Below, piece after piece: positions 1-11,330 of a DNA stretch of 64,000 bases. A program made the position numbers and the translations under genes. The notes beneath the pieces are model-generated. The model did no database searches. It had not been told where the DNA came from and saw only the letters and a program-made list of their open reading frames with translations. The DNA is from Cotesia glomerata (lineage: Eukaryota; Arthropoda; Insecta; Hymenoptera; Braconidae). The stretch is from positions 28,344,837 through 28,408,836 of the forward strand of contig NC_058161.1 of the NCBI RefSeq assembly GCF_020080835.1. Reading direction: 5' to 3'. Position 1 is the first letter of the stretch; each line of letters begins with the position of its first letter.

Positions 1-630
1 ACAAAAAGATATAAAATAGAAAAATTAAAAAATCCAAGTAACCGATATGATTGTATATGATTTTCGGAAATTAAAAAAAATTTTGTTGTAAATTTAAAAA
101 TTAAGAAAAAAATTTTGGAACGTACTTGGTGTGCGTCATTGTTTATTTAAATTTTTTTAAAGTCCTAGTAAATAGATTTTACGAATTTCATTAAAAGTAA
201 AATATTTTGCAACCACGCACACTAAATACGTTCCAAAATATCACATAAATTATATTTTGAGCTCAAAAATCTCAAAAACGTCATAAGTACAATTTTAAGC
301 GCCCAGGTATGGAATTAGCGGGAAGTTGCAGGGATGGCCTTTAGTGTGAATCGTTTTACTAATTTTTTTATTTATAATTGAGAATTTGCTTTGTCATTTA
401 TAAAAAATGTAATTAAAAAATTAAATACAAATATTTCTCATTTTTTAATGAACATATTAAATATTCACAGTATTATTTTTAATACTATTCAATAATATGT
501 TACAAATCTTTGGATATTTCAATAAAACGTTGAAATTTTTTGGTGTGCCCATTGCCATATATTTTATTAGTTCAACTACTGCTCCCGGAGCGTTCAACTG
601 CTGCGGCTTTTCAGAATTGATTGTTCACTA
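1..630. other. AT-rich stretch without a recognisable gene
   Basis: Mostly AT-rich sequence with no coding signal. About 243-368 is a leftover 3' end of the AACTTCCCG repeat family (TTAGCGGGAAGTTGCAGGG, then a Helitron-like CTAA before a T run). An open frame near 530-630 is short and has no recognised similarity. Confidence 0.5.
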
Positions 631-1455
631 CACGGAAAAAAATTTCTGGGAAAATTTACGATACAATTATTGTAAAGCTGGACTATACTTTCATTACTAA
701 TAATTGTCAAATGTTTTAGAATAATATTTACTATTTCTTTGCGAAATTTTACAACTTACTATCGTAATTTCACCAAATAGTTATTATATTAAATTCGATT
801 AGAAAAAGTACAATATTACTATTGTAAAAAGTAAGAGATAAAAAATTCCAGTGCTGCCTTTATATCTTTTCAATAGAAATAACAAATTTTACAATAGTTG
901 AGTTGGAATGTTTTTCAATTAGTGTGAGTGATGCTTCACTCTGGTGCGCACACGACTCAGTCTGGTATAAACTAATTTTTTCTTGCACACGACTGAGTCT
1001 GGTGCAGAACACAAACCAGTCGGGTTTTAATCTTTCCGTGTGCTGAAGGACATCAATAGTAGCTTACCTCGGATAGTGAAGAGCGAGAGTCTCTGGCTAC
1101 CGACTAAGAGTTCTGGGTTCGATTCCCGGTCGAAAATTCCGATTTGTATTTTCGGTTACTGCAAAATTACCAATGAGTCCAACCTATTATCTTCTTCCTC
1201 CCTAAAATTTCTTTTAAAAAAACTGATTGTCAATTTTTACAATTTTTGAATTGTAAAGTTCACTTACACATCTTGTATAATTTTCTCTATAGTATTCGAC
1301 TTTTTAAGTTTCTAGCTAGTCTTGTTTGTTGAATAAAATTTACAATAGTAGATCGTAAAAGTTAATAAATGAGAAGTATAGTTCACCGTTACTATTTTAT
1401 GAAATAAAAATTAAGATAGTAAAATAGTAAAAATTACTTCAATTTTCTTTCCGTG
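631..1455. mobile_element. TIR element (CACGGAAA ends) with tRNA-like core
   Basis: The left end starts CACGGAAAAAAATTTC and the right end closes TTTTCTTTCCGTG. The two flanks are imperfect reverse complements rich in TACTATTGTAAA and TATAGTTCACCG motifs. Near 1058-1133 a tRNA-like segment carries a good pol III B box (GGTTCGATTCC). No transposase is present, so it looks like a non-autonomous element. Related right-end sequence lies at 17401-17481, and a core-like piece lies at 14821 and 15430-15650. An extra CTTTCCGTG at about 1033 suggests that two units may be fused. Confidence 0.5.
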
Positions 1456-1756
1456 TTCTACTCCTTTCATAGTCTATCTTAAAAACGTTGTAAAAATATA
1501 AATATTCAATTATCTGCGTTATTCTGCGCTTCAATCAATTCAGAATTGTTTATATTTTCATGAAAATCACTTATTTGAACTAAAAATTACATCTTTATAT
1601 GGGTGATTCTCTGTAAGGACGTCTTAAATCTGTACAAAATTGTCCGACCAAATTATTTTTGATTTTATTAGAAAAAAAATTAACAAGGGCTACAAAACTA
1701 TCAGCTTAATGATAATAAATTCTAATGATAATGATGATAATAAATAATAAGTATAG

Positions 1757-2130
1757 ACCGGATAGCTCAAATGGTAGAGTAGCCGACATGTCTTCGGAAG
1801 GTTCAGGGTTCGAATCCCAGTCCGAGCTATCTAATAATTTTTTCTCGCATATTTTATAAACTCACATTAAGATGATCCTCTCCACATTCCTTTCTCAATC
1901 CTTTCCTACCAATATCCTGTTACGTGAATGTGGAACGCTTCACGAAATAATTACCGTAACTCCTATTCTTTCCCGCTTCACAGCATTATTAATATTGTAA
2001 AAATGCTTGCCGTAAGATGGACAGTGTGGCTTAATGTATATAGAATAAGCTCTTAATGATGATAATAATAATAATAATAATCTTAATGATAATAAATAAT
2101 AAGAATAATGAATAAACAGCTAAATTAATT
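1757..2130 (+). repeat. tRNA-derived SINE
   Basis: The head at 1757-1830 has an A box (TAGCTCAAATGG) and a B box (GGTTCGAATCC) at tRNA-like spacing. The 3' part has the phrase TTCTTTCCCGCTTCACAGCATT, which returns at 39676-39700, and ends in a GATAATAAT tail. It is flanked on both sides by TAATGATAATAA-type sequence that may be target duplication. The acceptor stem does not pair well, so it is not called a functional tRNA. A related head lies at 17782. Confidence 0.55.
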
Positions 2131-2517
2131 TTTGTTTTTTCGATATTTGTGTGTCTTTTGCTATATAGCATGACAGGGGTCTGTTTGCAAGGGGACTGTT
2201 TTTTTTTTTATCAAATTGAAAAAAATCAAGCTAACTATTTCAATGCATTCAACTTTTCAAGTTCTCAATGAATATTAACATTAATTAGAATAATATTAAG
2301 ACTTATGGATCCAATTTTATAAATGAATTATAAATAAAAATAGTTGCCAGGGGACTGAGTTTTGAAGTAGCCCAGACACATATTTTCAGCACAAACGGTG
2401 CTTTGACACTAAATAAAATGGCGATATATAAAGCGCTAACAGCCCTATGGTTATTAACTCAAGGCTAGTTAGATCCTTATAAACCTTACAAAAAGTAAAA
2501 TAACACGCTGGATTTTT

Positions 2518-3393
2518 AACTTCCCGCTAATAAAATTGAAAATTTTCAAAAATCAGGAAGTTATTGGGTATTACCCCGTTTTTCGAAAATCGAGTTTTCA
2601 TCAGATCTCGACGTTTTGAGGTCCTAGGAAGCTTCTCTGACTATTCCCGCGAGTGTATCACTATGTCTGTATGTGTGTGTGTGTGTGTGTGTGTATGTGT
2701 GTGTGTAAGTATGTAAACCTCTTATAACTTTTGAACGGTTGAACCGATTTCATCGTGGTTAGTGCCATTCGAAAGAACTTCGCCAAACTTAGATTTCCTG
2801 AAAATTTGAACTGATTCGGACCGATAGATTTTGAGAAATTTGGAGAAATCTAAAAAAAAAATAGGAAACAAAATTTTTTCAGAAGTGGTTTTTTTTTGGA
2901 ATAACTTTTAAACGGCTCTACCGATCGATTCCAAAAACAAATCAGTTCTCAACCTTGAAAAACCACGTCGATCGCCGCCAATCTGGTCAAAATCGGTTGA
3001 TTCGTTCGAGAGATATCGTAAACGAAAAAAAACCGAAAAAAGTGTTTTTCCGGAGTTACTCCGAAATTTATAGTTTGACCAATTGAAACTTAGAAATTCT
3101 TTATGAGGCTTAAAAAACTGCGTAGAATGCCGCCAACCACGTGAAAATCGGTTTATTCATTCAAAAGTTATTACGGTTTGAAAATTCAAAAAATAGTGTT
3201 CTATGAAACTTTTATCAGACTTTTGAGCTCAAGAGCTCAAAAGCGTAGAAAAGGTATCGTTTTGAGCTTGGAGAGCTCAAAACAACACACAAATTGTATT
3301 TTTGAGCTCAAAGAGCTCAAAAAAAACGGCCATGTATTAACGGAATCAGCGGGAAGTTGCAGGGATGGCCTTTAGGGTCAACCGTTTTCCTAA
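2518..3393 (+). repeat. AACTTCCCG repeat family, full copy
   Basis: The 5' end AACTTCCCGCTAA is mirrored by TTAGCGGGAAGTT near the 3' end, followed by a conserved tail of about 40 bp ending CCTAA before a T run. An internal CGGGAAGTT-type motif follows the 5' end and can pair with it. A (TG)n tract lies at about 2667-2706. Several GAGCTC-centred palindromes (TTTGAGCTCNNAGAGCTCAAA) lie in the 3' half. No protein is encoded. A microsatellite core with subterminal inverted repeats resembles Helentron-associated (DINE-1/HINE) elements; that assignment is inference. Confidence 0.7.
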
Positions 3394-3398
3394 TTTTT

Positions 3399-3542
3399 AA
3401 CTTCCCGCTAAGAAACTCGAAGATTTTCAAAAATCGGGAAGTTATTGTTTTCACCCCGTTTTGCAAAAATCGAGTTTTCATCAGATCTCGACATTTGAAG
3501 GTCATAGGAAGCTTCCCTGACTATCCCCGCGAGGTTGTCACG

Positions 3543-3618
<76 letters not shown>

Positions 3619-4354
3619 TGTAGGGGGGGGAATCCTTTTTACAGATTCTAGGCATAGCTGTTTGGCCTGGATATGTGGCGACTCGACGCAGCGTCATACT
3701 AACTCGACACTAACGCCCCTACCCACTAAACCCTAAACCCCTTTTTTCTTCTATCCTCTGATCCCCCATGGTACCGCCGTAAGGCATTTCTTCGCGGGGG
3801 GAGGAATTAGCTGCCGCTCTTCCTTCTGGTGGCTAAGATGTTTTTTATTTCTATCTCCCTTCTAGTTTCTGTTTTCTGCTCTTTTTCTCTCGATGGACCG
3901 CAACTCTGTAAGCACTTCAGTGGCAAAGGTGCTCGTGGCGTTCCAGACAGCTTCTGATGACAGCATTTCTTCTACTATTGTCTCCGGTTGAATTCTCTTT
4001 TTTAGAATCTTCTCTAATTCATCGCGCTGTTGGTTAAAACGAGGACATGCAAAGATCACGTGCTCCACGTCTTCAGCGACACCTGGGCAGGATGGGCACT
4101 CCGGAGAATCGTCGTGCTTAAAGCGGTGAAGATAGGCTCGGAAGCAGCCGTGTCCTGACAACATCTGCGTAAGGTAGTAGTTAACCTCTCCATGACTCCG
4201 GTTCAGCCAGTCGTCGATCCTCGGTATAAGACGATACGTCCATCTTCCTTTTTCTGCAGCGTCCCACTGGAGCTGCCATCGGTCGAAGCTGTTTTGCCGT
4301 TCTTCAGTTCTGAGCTCTTCAGCGCTTAGTGTAGTTGACCTTTTACGATGATAA

Positions 4355-4409
<55 letters not shown>

Positions 4410-5096
4410 TATGTGAACCGCTTATAACTTTTGAACGGCTTGACCGATTTCATCGCGGTTGGTGCCATTCGAAAGGGCTTGACCAGACTTAGATTTTGAA
4501 AACTATTTGGACTGATTCAGATCAATAGATTTTGAGAAATCTTCAAAAAACTGAAAAAAAAATTTTTTTCAAATGTGGTTTTTTTGGAATAACTTTTAAA
4601 CGGCTTTATGGTTCAATTCCAAAAACTAATCAGCCTTCAACCTTGAAAAATCACGTCGATCGCCACCAGTCCGGTCAAAATCGGTTAATTCGTTCGAGAG
4701 ATATCATGAACGAAAGAAAACCGAAAAAAGTGTTTTTTCGGAATAACTCCAAAATTCCTAGCGCGATCAATTCAAAATTTGAGATTCTTTGTGAGGCTTG
4801 AAAAACTGCGTCGAATACTTCTAACCGCGTAAAAATCGGTTTATTCATTCAAAAGTTATTGCGGTTTAAAAATTCAAAAAATAGTGTCTTATCAAATCTC
4901 TATCAGACTTTTGAGCTCGAAGAGCTTTCAAGCATAGGAAAGCAATCTCTTTGAGCTCGGAGAGCTCAAAATAACCCATAAATTGTATTTTTGAGCTCGA
5001 AAAGCTCAAAAACGTCATTGATGCAATTTTAAGCGCCTAAGTATGGAATTAGCGGGAAGTTGCAGGGATGGCCTTCAGGGTCAACCGTTTTCCTAA
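3399..5096 (+). repeat. AACTTCCCG repeat family, copy split by a LINE
   Basis: This second full copy starts five bases after the previous copy ends, in the same orientation. Its (TG)n core is split: TG repeats lie at 3546-3601 and again at 4359-4407, with a LINE fragment between. The 3' tail ends GTTTTCCTAA at 5096. A tandem head-to-tail arrangement fits a family that inserts at T runs next to its own copies. Confidence 0.7.
3602..4345 (-). pseudogene. R1-like LINE fragment, reverse transcriptase C-terminus
   Basis: On the - strand about 160 residues are open (about 4342 to 3862). They end with a cysteine-rich stretch reading CPSCPGVAEDVEHVIFACPRF in part, the zinc-binding region that follows the reverse transcriptase in R1/I-type LINEs. 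The leading part (RWQLQWDAAEKGRWTYRLIP) also fits that family. The poly-T at 3602-3619 is the 3' poly(A) of a - strand insertion. The element is 5'-truncated. It sits inside the (TG)n core of an AACTTCCCG repeat. R1-clade Waldo elements are known to target CA-type repeats, so a Waldo-like element is possible. Confidence 0.75.
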
Positions 5097-5625
5097 TTTT
5101 TTTTTTTGACTTTGAACTTCTGGCAGGGGACTGTTCTTAAAATGCCTGGGATAAACTTTGGTTTAATGAATTTAATGAAACAAATTAATTTTCGGTACTT
5201 TTTATCGAAGAAGATTGTTAGTTAACTAATTAAGTTTATAAACATTATGGACCAAATTATATATTATGAACAAATAACTTAAAATTTAATCTTAAAGTTT
5301 TAATTTTAGGAATGGGACAGCTCAGGGGACTGTTATTTTGGTGGTTTACGAATTTATAGCAAAAAAACCAAAATTTATTTCATTTTAGTTTTCAATGCTC
5401 CAAATAGAAATGTTTTTTTACTTTCGTAATAAATTTATTTTAGGAACAAAATAACAATTTTTCTAATAAAAAAAATGCCTGGGACAGCAAAAAACATCCT
5501 TACAGAGAATCACCCATATATTAAAAGCAGGGTCAAATACGTTTTACTTTGAAGTATGTTCAACTACTGAGTACTTTACGTTAATTCATTTTAAAACAAT
5601 TCAATATTTTTTTCCCATGTTTTAG

Positions 5626-5986
5626 GATATTAAAATTGTTGAACCAACGTAAGCTCGAGTCCTTCAAAAGCAAATGGTGGAGCAGAAACCCCAACAAAAG
5701 AAATTGTGAGAAGGAAAGCAGCCAGAGTGATGGTATAAGTATTGAAAACATCGGTGGAGTCTTTATTGTTATATTTGCCGGGATTTTACTTGCTTGCTGT
5801 ACTCTAGCCTTCGAGTACTGGTATTACCGCTACAGGCCACGTGTTAATGCTAAGAAACTGAGAAAAGCTAACGCTCAAGAAGGAACTAAGATTTCTTCTC
5901 AGCGGGTTAAGCCGACGAGGTACAATTTGAAACCAGCGCGGAAAGCTTTCGAAGATAATGGTATTGAGTTCCGTGGGAGATTTTAA
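5626..5986 (+). CDS. Ir25a: Ir25a-like ionotropic receptor, last exon (upstream copy)
   Basis: Ir25a is an olfactory, thermal and humidity co-receptor of the ionotropic receptor family, placed in the membrane of sensory neuron dendrites. The exon starts after the acceptor TGTTTTAG (AG at 5624-5625), uses split codon G/ATA and ends at TAA 5984-5986, giving about 120 residues. Residues about 35-66 hold the signature SDGISIENIGGVFIVIFAG, followed by LLACCTLAFEYWYYRYR, the last transmembrane helix and start of the cytoplasmic tail in insect Ir25a. The 55-residue tail is basic. No ATG is expected because it is an internal start. Earlier exons would lie left of the window; none is recognised in 1-5625. 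The exon has no stop or frameshift and looks intact. Family assignment rests on memory of Ir25a C-termini. Confidence 0.85.
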
Positions 5987-6178
5987 ATTTTTGAATTTCC
6001 CGCGGGTGTAGTTGTGGAGGTTTTTAGCCTTACAATTGGCAAGCTTGGTGTCAATATGGCTGATATGGAATTTTTTTGATTATACTGCTGTGATAAGCAC
6101 AAAAGTAGTCTGCAATAATCATGAAATCGAAAAATTGTAATTTTTCTTTTTAAAGTATACTTATTTTTCTACAATAAA
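5987..6178 (+). terminator. 3' UTR with AATAAA poly(A) signal
   Basis: The first AATAAA after the receptor stop codon is at 6173-6178, 187 bases downstream, in AT-rich unique sequence. It is a plausible cleavage and polyadenylation signal for the upstream Ir25a-like gene. Confidence 0.5.
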
Positions 6179-7394
6179 CTCTAAGCAATTTATAAGTTCA
6201 GGTTTTCACTTGAGGGATATTTAAATTGCCAATTAAAAATTAAAAGTCCGACTATCAAGAGTAATTTGCTAAAATAGATTGTTTTTTTATTTTTTAAGTT
6301 TAATTTTAAACAATTGATGATTTCAATTTAAAAAAATAACTTTTTAAAGTTATCACTTATAACGCGCCATGTAAGCAGGATTGCGCTCACAGTTCTCAAC
6401 TGATCTTTACGAAAATTTGTGGGCTTATTCTGTGGATCAATACTAAGATCAAGTTTGAAGATGAGCAAAATCGGCCGGTTAGTTTACGAAATGTGAATGT
6501 TCGAAAATTTTTTTTATTTCTAAAAAATTTGGAATTTCGTATATTTTATGGAAATAATTTTCTAGATGTAAAAGATAGATTAAATCTATTAAATTTATCT
6601 CAAACTTCATTTAATTACCTTCAATTGATGCTATTATTCGTCTAGTTTTGATGATTTTTTTAATCAATTCCATGATTTTGAAAATTTGAAAAAATTTTTC
6701 AATTATCGTTTTTCCGCCTTTTTTCTTTAAATAATTTTTAAGCCTTAAGAGTTAGCTTAAATCAATTAAATTGAATTAAATCTATTTCAAAGTTGAATTG
6801 AATTAAATCTATTTCAAAGTTTACATGATTATCTTCAATTTTAGCAATTATTTGTCGACTTTTCATACTTTTTTCAATTTATTTCGTAGTAGGAAAAATT
6901 AAAAAAAAATCAAGAATAAATTAATTTTAAGCTTTTATCATCAAATGACTTTCATCTCTTAAAAATCTTATTTTTTAGGTAGATGTCTTTGAATATCTAT
7001 TTGTTGTAGTCGGTCTCATATCGTTATTTGCAAAAATATGATGGACATTATTGCCTTTTAATAACGTGTTTTTTTCAATATTCAAACAAGGAATCTATCT
7101 ATCTATATCAGGTGTGGTTAAATGGCGCTTTTTAATTTAAAATTTACTTTTTTGTTTAATTTTAAAGTAAAAATGTTCAAATTTTACAATCTAATTTCTA
7201 AAACTCATTCTTATAATGTCAAGTACTAGTTTTGTACTTAGCACGGCAGAACACTTACAAAACATTTTTAAAAAATCTATTTTCATAAGAAATTAGATAA
7301 ATATTTTTATAAAATAATTCCGAAGATATTTTTATAAACGGTGACTTTTGAACGAAACAAATTACGGCCAAATACAGAGAAGAAACTGCAAATT
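6179..7394. other. Intergenic AT-rich stretch, no gene seen
   Basis: No coding signal. About 6370-6500 reads like repeat sequence (AAATCGGCCGGTTAGTTTACG), with a similar phrase on the other strand near 40350-40450. The rest is low-complexity. Confidence 0.5.
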
Positions 7395-7754
7395 AATAGT
7401 ATATTACACCCCTTGGGAAGGAAAATAAGAAAAGCCTCAGATCACATGTAATTGTTGGCCGAGGCGAAGCCGAGGTCAACAAACATGTGATCTGAGGCTT
7501 TCTTATTTACTTCCCGAGGAGTGTATACTATTTTTTTGCCCTCCGGGCGGAAAGTGGCAACTTTCGTCCCGCTGCGCTAAACAAAGTTGCCGCTTTCCGC
7601 CTTCGTCGAGCAAAAAAATAATATACACTCCACGGGAAGTAAATAAGAAAGCCTCAGATCACATGTTTGTCAACCTCGGCTTCGCCTCGGCCGACAATTA
7701 CATGTGATCTGAGACATTTCTTACTTTACTTCCCTAGGTGTGTAATATACTATT
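7395..7754. mobile_element. Palindromic composite MITE (B-A-B)
   Basis: Ends are AATAGTATATTACAC and GTGTAATATACTATT. Three hairpin modules follow one another: B (7395-7530), A (7531-7618, TTTTTTTGCCCTCC to GAGCAAAAAAA, arms GGCGGAAAGTGGCAACTT) and an inverted B (7619-7754). Both B modules carry TCAGATCACATGT and CGAGGCGAAGCCGAGG. The whole is close to one palindrome of 360 bp. Partial copies (A plus B) lie at 35203-35426 and 40055-40216. No coding capacity. Confidence 0.75.
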
Positions 7755-8884
7755 TCTTTATTCACGGCCGAAAGCACGTACTTGCTACTTCTGTTGGGAA
7801 TCAGAAAGACCGACATTTATGCTTTGGTAGGGGCGCGCATGCGCGCTGCTCTAGTGCGCTGGAAGAAACTAGTTGTGCACTGAATTGATGTACGAGGCAG
7901 CGAAAAAAAAGTATTCACCAGAGCTGACGCGGTTTATTGTGCACTCAGGCCTAACCTTAAAATTGCTTTTGTAGGTTCTTATGTCGTTGTGTGTTGAAAT
8001 TTATAATCTAAAAAATTATATCGAGTGAAAAATAATAAAAATTTTAAAAAATGAATGCGTTATCATCATCAAAAGGAAATTTTAAGGAATTTCGATACGG
8101 AAGCTAATCTAATTATAAGAACAGATACGTTACCTAAAAAGTCTGCAGATAAATATTTACACAGAAAGAAAGGTTCACTTGAACCAAGAAAATATTTTTC
8201 TTCCTAATTATTTTCTTGACACAAGAAATTTCACTTATTCCAACAAAATTAATTCCCTTGCTTCAAGAAATACGTGTCTTGATCCAAGACAATTTATTTA
8301 AATCAAGAAAATTTTCTTGTTTTGAGAAAATTTCTCTCTTGTTCCAAAAAATTAACTTCTTGACAGAAGTAAATTTTCTTGTCTTGAGAAAATTTTTCTT
8401 TTGCTCCAAAAAATTAAATATCTTAATAATAAATTTTCATTAATATTTTTATTGACGAACATGTCAAATGGGAAGATCAAATAATATTGAATCATTTTTT
8501 TTCATTCATTATTAATAATTTTTATAATTCTTATAGTTCATGTACTGGTAATAGTTGTGATGAAAAAGAAAATATGCAATAATTAATTAAAAATAGTTGA
8601 CAAATTACTCGAAATAATTAAAATTCTGATAAAATTAATGATTTTAATGTATTTGAGTAATCAAAAATTAATAAAAATAAGACTATTCAATTGAATTAAT
8701 TTAATTTTAAAAAGTTACTATTATTTTTGTCTATTTAGATGAAGTCGATGCCCGCCCCCGACTAGCCGCACTCGCTTCGCTCGTATCGCAAATGTCGGGC
8801 GGGCATCGACAACATACTAAGAACATTTAACTGTAACGTTAATTGATTTGTAAGTCAGCGTACTTTCGGCCGAAAATAAAGAAA
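7755..8884. other. Non-coding, with CTTG/CAAG subrepeats
   Basis: About 8160-8410 is a run of short degenerate repeats of the form CAAGAAAATTTTCTTG, probably the body of a foldback element. A CG-rich inverted pair (GATGCCCGCCCCCGAC and GTCGGGCGGGCATCGAC) lies at 8746-8810 and forms a strong hairpin. Nothing coding is recognised. Confidence 0.4.
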
Positions 8885-9021
8885 AATAGTATACACCACA
8901 TGGGCAGAAAGTTTGAGATTCCTGCACTGTGCGCCATGATGCCCGAGGCGAAGCCGAGTGTAGGAATCTCTCACAGTGCAGGAATCTCAAACTTTCTGCC
9001 CTTGTAGTGTAATATACTATT
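8885..9021. mobile_element. Short palindromic MITE with AATAGTATA ends
   Basis: Ends AATAGTATACACC and GTGTAATATACTATT match the B modules at 7395-7754. The body is a hairpin with arms GGGCAGAAAGTTTGAGATTC and its complement, and contains GAGGCGAAGCCGAG. It is a different member of the same MITE group. Confidence 0.65.
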
Positions 9022-9719
9022 TCTGAGCTTGGTAAAAATAATCAGAATTTGTGTAAGTTCTAATAAAAGAAAAAGAAATTGCCTTATGATTCAACATACT
9101 TAAAATTTACTTGAAAAATTAAAAATAATTTGATAAAAATTGTTGGATAAACATTTTTATAGTGCCTTGGCTACTTAATCCTGAAAGCGAGCAATAAATA
9201 GTATTGACAGAAATGAGATACCTAGGGGTTAGAGATAATCAAATTCGATTAAGTCGAGTATCATTGTGTACACTTAGTCTCAAACAAATGACCAGATAGT
9301 CAGAGAGTCGAGTATTAAATTTGTATCGGAAACCTAATTTCCTAATGACAGGAGGTCTTAATTTAATCTGAGATTATCATCCGTATATGAGATTAATCAA
9401 GATTCGTGTGTGTGGTTGATGTTTCAATTGCTAGAGTAGATAACATTGATTATAACTCAATCGGAAATTATAAAACCGTATTAATTACACTGTTAAAAAT
9501 TTCGATTGTAATTTTAAAAGAAATGTATTGGAAGCTAATAGGCAAAACATTTATTTAAAATTACAATCGGGTATAGTAATATTACAAAAAACATATGGCT
9601 CTGTGAAGTTACTAATTTTACAAAACGGTTTTGTAATTTTAAAGATATTTTTAGATCAGCTAAGTTTGTAAAATTACAATACTTTCTTTGAATTTTACTT
9701 TAATTGAAATAATAAAAAA
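9022..9719. other. Non-coding, with TTACAAT-rich repeat
   Basis: No gene is seen. About 9490-9700 has inverted and repeated motifs (AAAATTACAATC, TTTTGTAATTTTA) that look like a degenerate TIR element. Its ends could not be fixed. Confidence 0.35.
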
Positions 9720-10244
9720 GAAAGATTTGATTTAATATTTGTTGTCGTTTTATTTTTATGAAGCACTGACTAGATTTTGCACCTCAAGTAGACCTAATTT
9801 TTACAACTCTGATGATATAAAGTGAAAATAATATTTACCCTAACTAAGAATCGAACGCGAGCCGCGCGCTTGCTAGACCGTTACCTAACGCCCTAAGCCG
9901 TACGACCGATAGGTTATTAAACATCTTATTATTCTTATAAGCTAATCCTATGTGGTGATTGAGCATTACGGCTTATTATTTATTATTTACATTATTTGTG
10001 TTATTTAATGCTGTTTATTGATGGAAAATAACTAACTTTTACATTATTTCTAATTTATTGAATATTATAAAAATTAAAGTCTAACACATACTCATTAAAA
10101 TATATTGATTTCGAAATGATCGTTTGAGCGTAATATTAAAATTTATAAAAGATAAATGATGCCTCGAATTTATTATTACAAATAAACTTAGACTAAAAAT
10201 TAGTAAAAATAAATATGAAGGATATTGTTGTTTTTACACGCTTT

Positions 10245-10520
10245 ATATTAGCTTCACTTGTATGTCAGTTTGTTTGTCAGTTTGTATGTCAGTTTGTCAG
10301 TATGTCAGTAACTCTCCGTGGGTAATCTGCGCGCCTGCGGCCTTCCTTGGTTCTGGTAGCCGTTTCTCAGGCTCGCTCTCTGAAATCGAACTCTGATTCC
10401 CCGTATTTATAATATTTATAAATAATTATTTTTTATTAGCTTCACTTGTATGTCAGTATGTCAGTATGTCAGTATGTAACTCTCCGTGGGTAATTTGCGC
10501 GCCTGAATATTTTTGATAAT
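10245..10520. repeat. Duplicated GTATGTCA segment
   Basis: TTAGCTTCACTTGTATGTCAGT, a GTATGTCA microsatellite and AACTCTCCGTGGGTAAT occur twice (about 10248-10330 and 10434-10505), separated by about 100 bp. It is a non-coding direct duplication. Confidence 0.6.
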
Positions 10521-10588
10521 CAACAAATAATAGTTTAAAAACTAAAAATCACGCTTTTATAAATAAACCAAACTAAAAAGTAAAAATA

Positions 10589-10992
10589 AATAATAGTTTA
10601 AAAAACTAAAAACACGCTTTTATAGAAAACCAAACTAAAAATAGAAAATAAATTTAAATTAAGAATAGTGTTAAAAATTTCAATAAATATAAATTAATAA
10701 TAGTGTAAATAAAAAAAAAATGTATTTTATTTTAAAAAAAGCGTGGGGTGCTTTTTAAGATATTATCAAAATGATAATCACTCTACTCATATCTGTCAAT
10801 AAAATATTTATAACTATTGACACCATGCACCTCACGCTTTTTTAAAAATAAAATACATTTTTTTTATTTACACTATTATTAATTTATATTTATTGAAATT
10901 TTTAACACTATTCTTAATTTAAATTTATTTTCTATTTTTTAGTTTGGTTTTCTATAAAAAGCGTGTTTTTAGTTTTTTTAAACTATTATTTT
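10589..10992. mobile_element. Foldback MITE with about 165-bp arms
   Basis: AATAATAGTTTAAAAAACTA and so on to AAAGCGTGGGGTGC (10589-10751) is reverse-complemented at about 10825-10992. A spacer of about 73 bp lies between. A second copy with one arm shortened lies at 31211-31485. A truncated extra arm is at 10521-10580. No coding capacity. Confidence 0.7.
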
Positions 10993-11330
10993 TTAGTATA
11001 TAAATATTCGTAAAAGTTACTTTTTCTCTATCGATACCTAGTATCAAATAGAATAAATAATACAGACAATGATCGGGACATTTCATCACTATATAAACTT
11101 AGCTTATAAGAATAATGAGATTTGTAACGACATATCGTTTGAACAGCGTAGGGGGTTAGGTATCGATCTAGCACGCGCGCGACTCGGGTTCGAATCTTAG
11201 TTACGGCAATTGCGACTTTCACTTTCTCTCTTTAAACCGACAATATTAGGTCTAACTAAAATAATAAACATTCGAAATCAGCATCGGTGCTTCATGAAAC
11301 TCTGAATTATTTTTCATAATTTACTTTTAT

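Larger units (their letters stand above)
1597..5520. mobile_element. 3.9-kb TIR element (ATATGGGTGATTCTCTGTAAGGA ends)
   Basis: The first about 23 bases (ATATGGGTGATTCTCTGTA and so on) return as an exact reverse complement at 5498-5520. No transposase is readable inside. The body holds the phrase GGGGACTG at several places (about 2181, 2345, 5120, 5330) and GCCTGGGA twice. It carries a SINE, two copies of the AACTTCCCG family and, inside one of those, a LINE. It ends about 105 bp before the acceptor of the Ir25a-like last exon, so it probably sits in that gene's last intron. Superfamily not identified. Confidence 0.65.
9720..11330. mobile_element. Element with tRNA-like inverted arms
   Basis: About 9740-9960 and 11079-11320 are inverted copies of each other. 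Both contain ATGAAGCAC, AGACCTAAT and a tRNA-like block with B box-like TTCGAA sequence (- strand at 9840-9900, + strand at 11145-11215). Between them lie a tandem duplication (10245-10520) and a foldback (10589-10992), so other elements have entered it. No protein is encoded. The outer ends are approximate. Confidence 0.45.

Noticed and set aside
1757..1830. Functional tRNA gene
   Set aside because: A and B boxes are good but the acceptor stem pairs poorly, and a SINE-like tail follows.
3357..3736. Cys-Val repeat frames over TG tracts, also at 19189 and 31808
   Set aside because: They are microsatellite translations in the repeat core.
4532..4801. 89-codon frame shared by several AACTTCCCG copies (also 19426, 24660 on -, 32131)
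   Set aside because: It starts at a non-ATG codon, has low complexity and no domain. Shared length follows from recent shared ancestry of the repeats.
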